Shown here piece by piece: positions 62,901 to 64,000 of a stretch of 64,000 nucleotides of DNA. The position numbers and the translations under genes are program-made. Location of the stretch: assembly GCA_947624485.1 (NCBI GenBank), contig CANQKM010000002.1, forward strand, positions 248,001 to 312,000, in the 5' to 3' direction. Each line of letters begins with the position of its first letter. Position 1 is the stretch's first letter. The notes below the pieces were generated by a model, which did not search any database, had not been told where the DNA came from, and was given only the letters and a program-made list of their open reading frames with translations. This DNA is from an uncultured Clostridia bacterium (GTDB taxonomy: Bacteria > Bacillota > Clostridia > UBA1381).

Positions 62901-64000
62901 TTTGTATTCGTACGTTTCCGTTCCCGCGGAAAATCAGGACTCGGCAAGATATATGGCTGACTTTAAGGCTATCGCTGACGAGGGCGATATATACGTAATC
63001 TGGACGCAGCCGGAAACGTATGAGGACAGTGACGGCAACGCGGTTCAGAGCCGCGAGGTATACGCGACCGCGCTGATACGCAGCGATTCCGCGTCGTCGG
63101 ATGATGAGAAGGACATCGGCTGCGGCTGGGCGTCTCCGTACAGACTTACGCATACAAAAGCGTTTGCGGACGAGCCGAACGCCGTTGTGGACAGTAAAGG
63201 TAATTTGATGACGCTGTATAACAGCTTCAAACAGGAGCTTACAGGTGACGAGAAAAATCCCGTCAGGATAACCGATTTCAACCTCATGGCTTCGTATATG
63301 GAGCCGTGCGGCGCGGTCGATGTTACGGATATAGCTCTGTCGGACGAAACCCCGAACGCGGGCGATACGGTGAACGTGTCGGTATCGGTTAAAAATAACG
63401 GTCTTACCTACGCCGACGGCTACAAGGTAAACGTGTATGAGGCGCAAAACAGTCAAAAACAAGGTGAAGCGGTACACACGATTGAGAGCGATAATAAGCT
63501 GCTTCCCGGAAATACCGATATATACACGTTCGAGTGGACAGTTCCCGAGGGCGGTACAGACGGCATGAGCTTTATTGCCGAAGCGCAGGAGGGCGGCATG
63601 ACAAATACCTCGGCGTACGAGAGCGAAACGCTTGAGGAACAGCCGGTATACGTTGTCGATAACGTTGACTCGTATCAGGACTGCGACGGCTATCATGTTT
63701 CATACAGCGTGACAAACACGGGTAACGCGCCGTCAAACGCGGGTGACACGATGAAGGTCATATTCAGCGGACCTTACGCTATGGCTGCCGGTTTAACGCC
63801 CGAGGAATGTAACTGGGGCAGCGCCGAGATAGGCGCGTTAGACGCGGGCGAGACAGCGTCTTACAAGGTGGACTTGGACGTTATATCCGAGAAGCTTGAC
63901 GAGGTGGGCTTTGTCGACTGTCTCCTGATAGGCGAGGACAGCGGCGGCTATGTAACGCAGGGCGAGAATATACGTCTGCTGGCAGCGATGCCGATGGAAT
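56989..64000 (+). CDS. Giant secreted Calx-beta/CARDB protein, truncated by window end
   Basis: ATG at 56989 with AAGGAG 7 nt upstream; the frame stays open through 64000, giving at least 2337 residues with no stop. Signal peptide cut near Ala30. Calx-beta-type units lie near 50-290 (KYGKDYTV, then FAEGEKEKYIAIDVDNNDEG, with an acidic helical insertion) and 290-400 (ADGSARTGRDFSPVDM). Long beta-rich regions of unknown fold follow. Residues about 1600-2080 contain repeated segments with DGSVFMAFLD and YDEVTGDRIVYYV, like beta-propeller or sialidase-type blades. CARDB-like domains are near 2105-2225 and after 2226. Surface or matrix protein; the C-terminus and anchoring are unknown. Confidence 0.85.
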   Translation, partial: MKTYAKLKKIISAVLSAALIAPAFAVPAHAEKTDEYIPEIEMTEDILSSDVFYLTAANARLEEGANKRYLLRIARGGDCASESGVTVKISDLTAKYGKDYTVSVYGGEEAYNPDGNQSLIERMEGEEYTESELKTEEEYAEMLKNDEELQKATEQGVQKAIDYIEEQSGLLSAGQAEEAADGDGETLSVSPLQRARAAYTGVEGAPQAVTSTTDTVQQIQQMANVVTNVVVGATLTVGFAEGEKEKYIAIDVDNNDEGDGDRLFFFMLANPYGTTTNSASSSCAFTIADDEVQAPSKVGFTEETYSAEGDSFTVEIKREGALNTIAAAHLTTADGSARTGRDFSPVDMDVVFPIGIDTRRIEIPIRGDYIAGEADFKLKLEESEMCEITTPEAAVTIKGTLGTSDSDISLSAIEESGRVSDIVLGDPIDISKSSGGYISLNSQAMFSRSMCSDNLWKGDYWLSRWVDGANTWAHIFDPVKENFWGWVKTEWRYADASRAVAWDIAGVQVDWWKPNKCATITAQMGTRANEPWTENPLRESLVFERKDRIFEDHSEGNRVKTNMFVTGDGAVSPTVYIGNHGQCTNCDQLRIYGITPICRPFVINLQSADALTFLNSDGTSSPWQSPTFLALAGSDNTNNNQIIRYTKDGKNSIAFQQTLGGNVTSPYVYLKNVYAVKNGKQMKIASFSDDGATSHTYTLTSEQVDEMYKEGVLSIEENNSSRDWENQTGGKFGLRGRIELKPEFGYIDAKVKINLPEGDFGYLKICGEDKDISTPQTFTYHLGDVLKISSVVRDEYSDLFTPAGYKVSYKYNESDTNWVKRDVIVPYTEDNGTSAYLDDNERLRYGYYEITPLFTRNDNALTLRVKKSDLPKFDISYGFFNSPVMSETTIDGEEYYEYVIESHPIYGEIYTLSVRMADDAGSSIYPVWKERYDDKLYGGEVFFHEASNVPENNIVTLSYVEESGEDIYQSVKGSVYMPSFNMMTRRAVSANAIPAKGAIVNIGGEFAAVEDDGSFTTAPFRAACNTEGSTARHYIRYKIELNGQSSLREMELPYVESEKREVVFANNETGSRVNRTVSVCEQNLGQLRINSENGSIINNIELTTDNPSQGSSLVIDGEEVSVTARMSEPVKYTKVEMDKYGNIIKTPNADESVTGVKFMIYDPDTNAEIASCEAEKNSDGSFTGYIPLEKAIPGYRLYMRVTTDKTHGINSEVSKQRKESAVSSSSNDDAMNTTTYSDVFTGYTFLQKTTEEVPVLQHIDIPADIDFISLPFVGTAAMRLDLPFVSVGSIKTPTGYRMYIGVSPVQIVDTVKDMHMNQYQGDTGTYYKDLFSARHPIQTFTDGITRAYNEAFNNMMNNSLPDAAAALGAPTWKVDVQAGIYFDFTYVNILNRTTGYNNNAAVFTGVGAYVGASVNVKRAHYTIIPVVYIPAYFGLELGAYLLGFFGAGTDTSKPEITYEDAHNATVDFQNKLGKSQASIQIAGTVQIYAGVGLAGTIGVRAGGTFTAMGVFEFTGQDPGYDSWGCDLVFTLGAWIDLFLFSIPLQYEFPDIKFGFFEQYETGPNLTSNTGDTALMSGEEQPSFGVRQPYSDEKSEWMPEGDISLMSAFGETSSTKLVENAYEHPDTQLIKLEDGSVFMAFLDSDASRGATERTVLKYAVYKDGTWSEPKDVQNDKKADFQPSVCEIGDGKVMISWLSSDPDKPTTEDSADYMRNLEVYTAVIDPATGTVSDETRLTDDEYYDYTPTCVYDEVTGDRIVYYVKTDSDGTAEEMSNSYTNGCAVVYMLYSKEKGNWMFDEYYDNEVASEEDRQYLLENWHGQRFLSSPLPLLGHNVPNISDFTATTYNGISVYAYTIDQDSSNDTTYDKEMFIQCYDFEQHKTYKPVRITDDNVSDALPQFVRTKGGEPPEELQEKGVTQAEMADTMLFWYRDEKYVTYIDISALVRDGVDEDGHIKEDYLKDPNGVDKELEDLYSYVSVPAENQDSARYMADFKAIADEGDIYVIWTQPETYEDSDGNAVQSREVYATALIRSDSASSDDEKDIGCGWASPYRLTHTKAFADEPNAVVDSKGNLMTLYNSFKQELTGDEKNPVRITDFNLMASYMEPCGAVDVTDIALSDETPNAGDTVNVSVSVKNNGLTYADGYKVNVYEAQNSQKQGEAVHTIESDNKLLPGNTDIYTFEWTVPEGGTDGMSFIAEAQEGGMTNTSAYESETLEEQPVYVVDNVDSYQDCDGYHVSYSVTNTGNAPSNAGDTMKVIFSGPYAMAAGLTPEECNWGSAEIGALDAGETASYKVDLDVISEKLDEVGFVDCLLIGEDSGGYVTQGENIRLLAAMPME

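Noticed and set aside
62305-63696. 463-codon minus-strand frame (also 60628-61662)
   Set aside because: Both lie antisense to the giant exoprotein, whose frame is open from 56989 to the window end with a signal peptide and known domains.

Overview
The window is a piece of a spore-forming Bacillota (Clostridia-type) chromosome. The evidence is a complete spoIIAA-spoIIAB-sigF operon, spoIVA with the family's usual 492-residue length, a murA-ftsQ-ftsZ division/wall cluster and a yggS-sepF-ylmH-divIVA cluster. Shine-Dalgarno sites are strong (GGAGG type) and most promoters fit sigma-A with 16-17 bp spacers. Several secreted beta-rich proteins, a GH29 fucosidase and a pectin-esterase-like SGNH domain suggest a carbohydrate-rich, possibly gut, habitat; this is inference. 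No prophage, transposase, CRISPR array or rRNA is visible. The only tRNA is Arg(ACG).

Layout. 1-5.4 kb: a cation exchanger behind a hairpin leader, then a 1385-aa exoprotein ending in an SGNH esterase. 5.6-9.1 kb (minus): murA-ftsQ-ftsZ. 9.3-10.9 kb: an AT-rich island bounded by two directly oriented copies of a palindromic repeat; it holds a structured RNA, a 55-aa Cys-rich protein and an OB-fold lipoprotein. 10.9-15.1 kb: KDG kinase, the spoIIA operon, a coiled-coil small protein and a TRADD-N-associated-type membrane protein. 15.1-17.0 kb: an LRR surface protein whose promoter spacer contains a G10 tract. 17.1-21.8 kb (minus): ECF sigma/anti-sigma pair, aroC and fucosidase. 22.0-23.5 kb: a YczE-like membrane protein, then a second repeat-bounded island with a second structured RNA and a 45-aa protein. 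23.6-28.8 kb: spoIVA, an RsiV-like lipoprotein, an ABC exporter, a zinc-ribbon membrane protein and a small membrane protein. 29.0-32.6 kb: HlyD-like protein plus the ylm/divIVA division cluster. 32.7-38.3 kb (minus): a four-gene operon (PMT/GT-C fusion, fumarase alpha, ttcA, tcdA). 38.4-49.7 kb (plus): 1-phosphofructokinase, then a long run from an Hpt protein and a hybrid kinase through an aldo/keto reductase, a 1630-aa exoprotein, an L,D-transpeptidase and a nitroreductase. 49.8-51.0 kb: ogt, tRNA-Arg and a small zinc ribbon. 51.1-64.0 kb: two giant divergent exoproteins sharing one short control region; the plus-strand gene runs off the window.

The most noteworthy signals are intergenic. 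(1) Two structured-RNA loci (9.5 and 23.0 kb) share an architecture: sigma-A promoter, long closing stem, a related 3' module with alternative hairpins, then a small ORF, each locus lying between directly repeated palindromic elements. (2) A G10 run sits inside a -35/-10 spacer ahead of a surface protein. (3) A triple GGGGACACTAAA element makes a bidirectional terminator at two convergent junctions. (4) LytTR-like direct repeats with a 21-bp period lie between the divergent promoters of the two giant exoproteins. All functional statements come from motif reading; no search or folding program was run.
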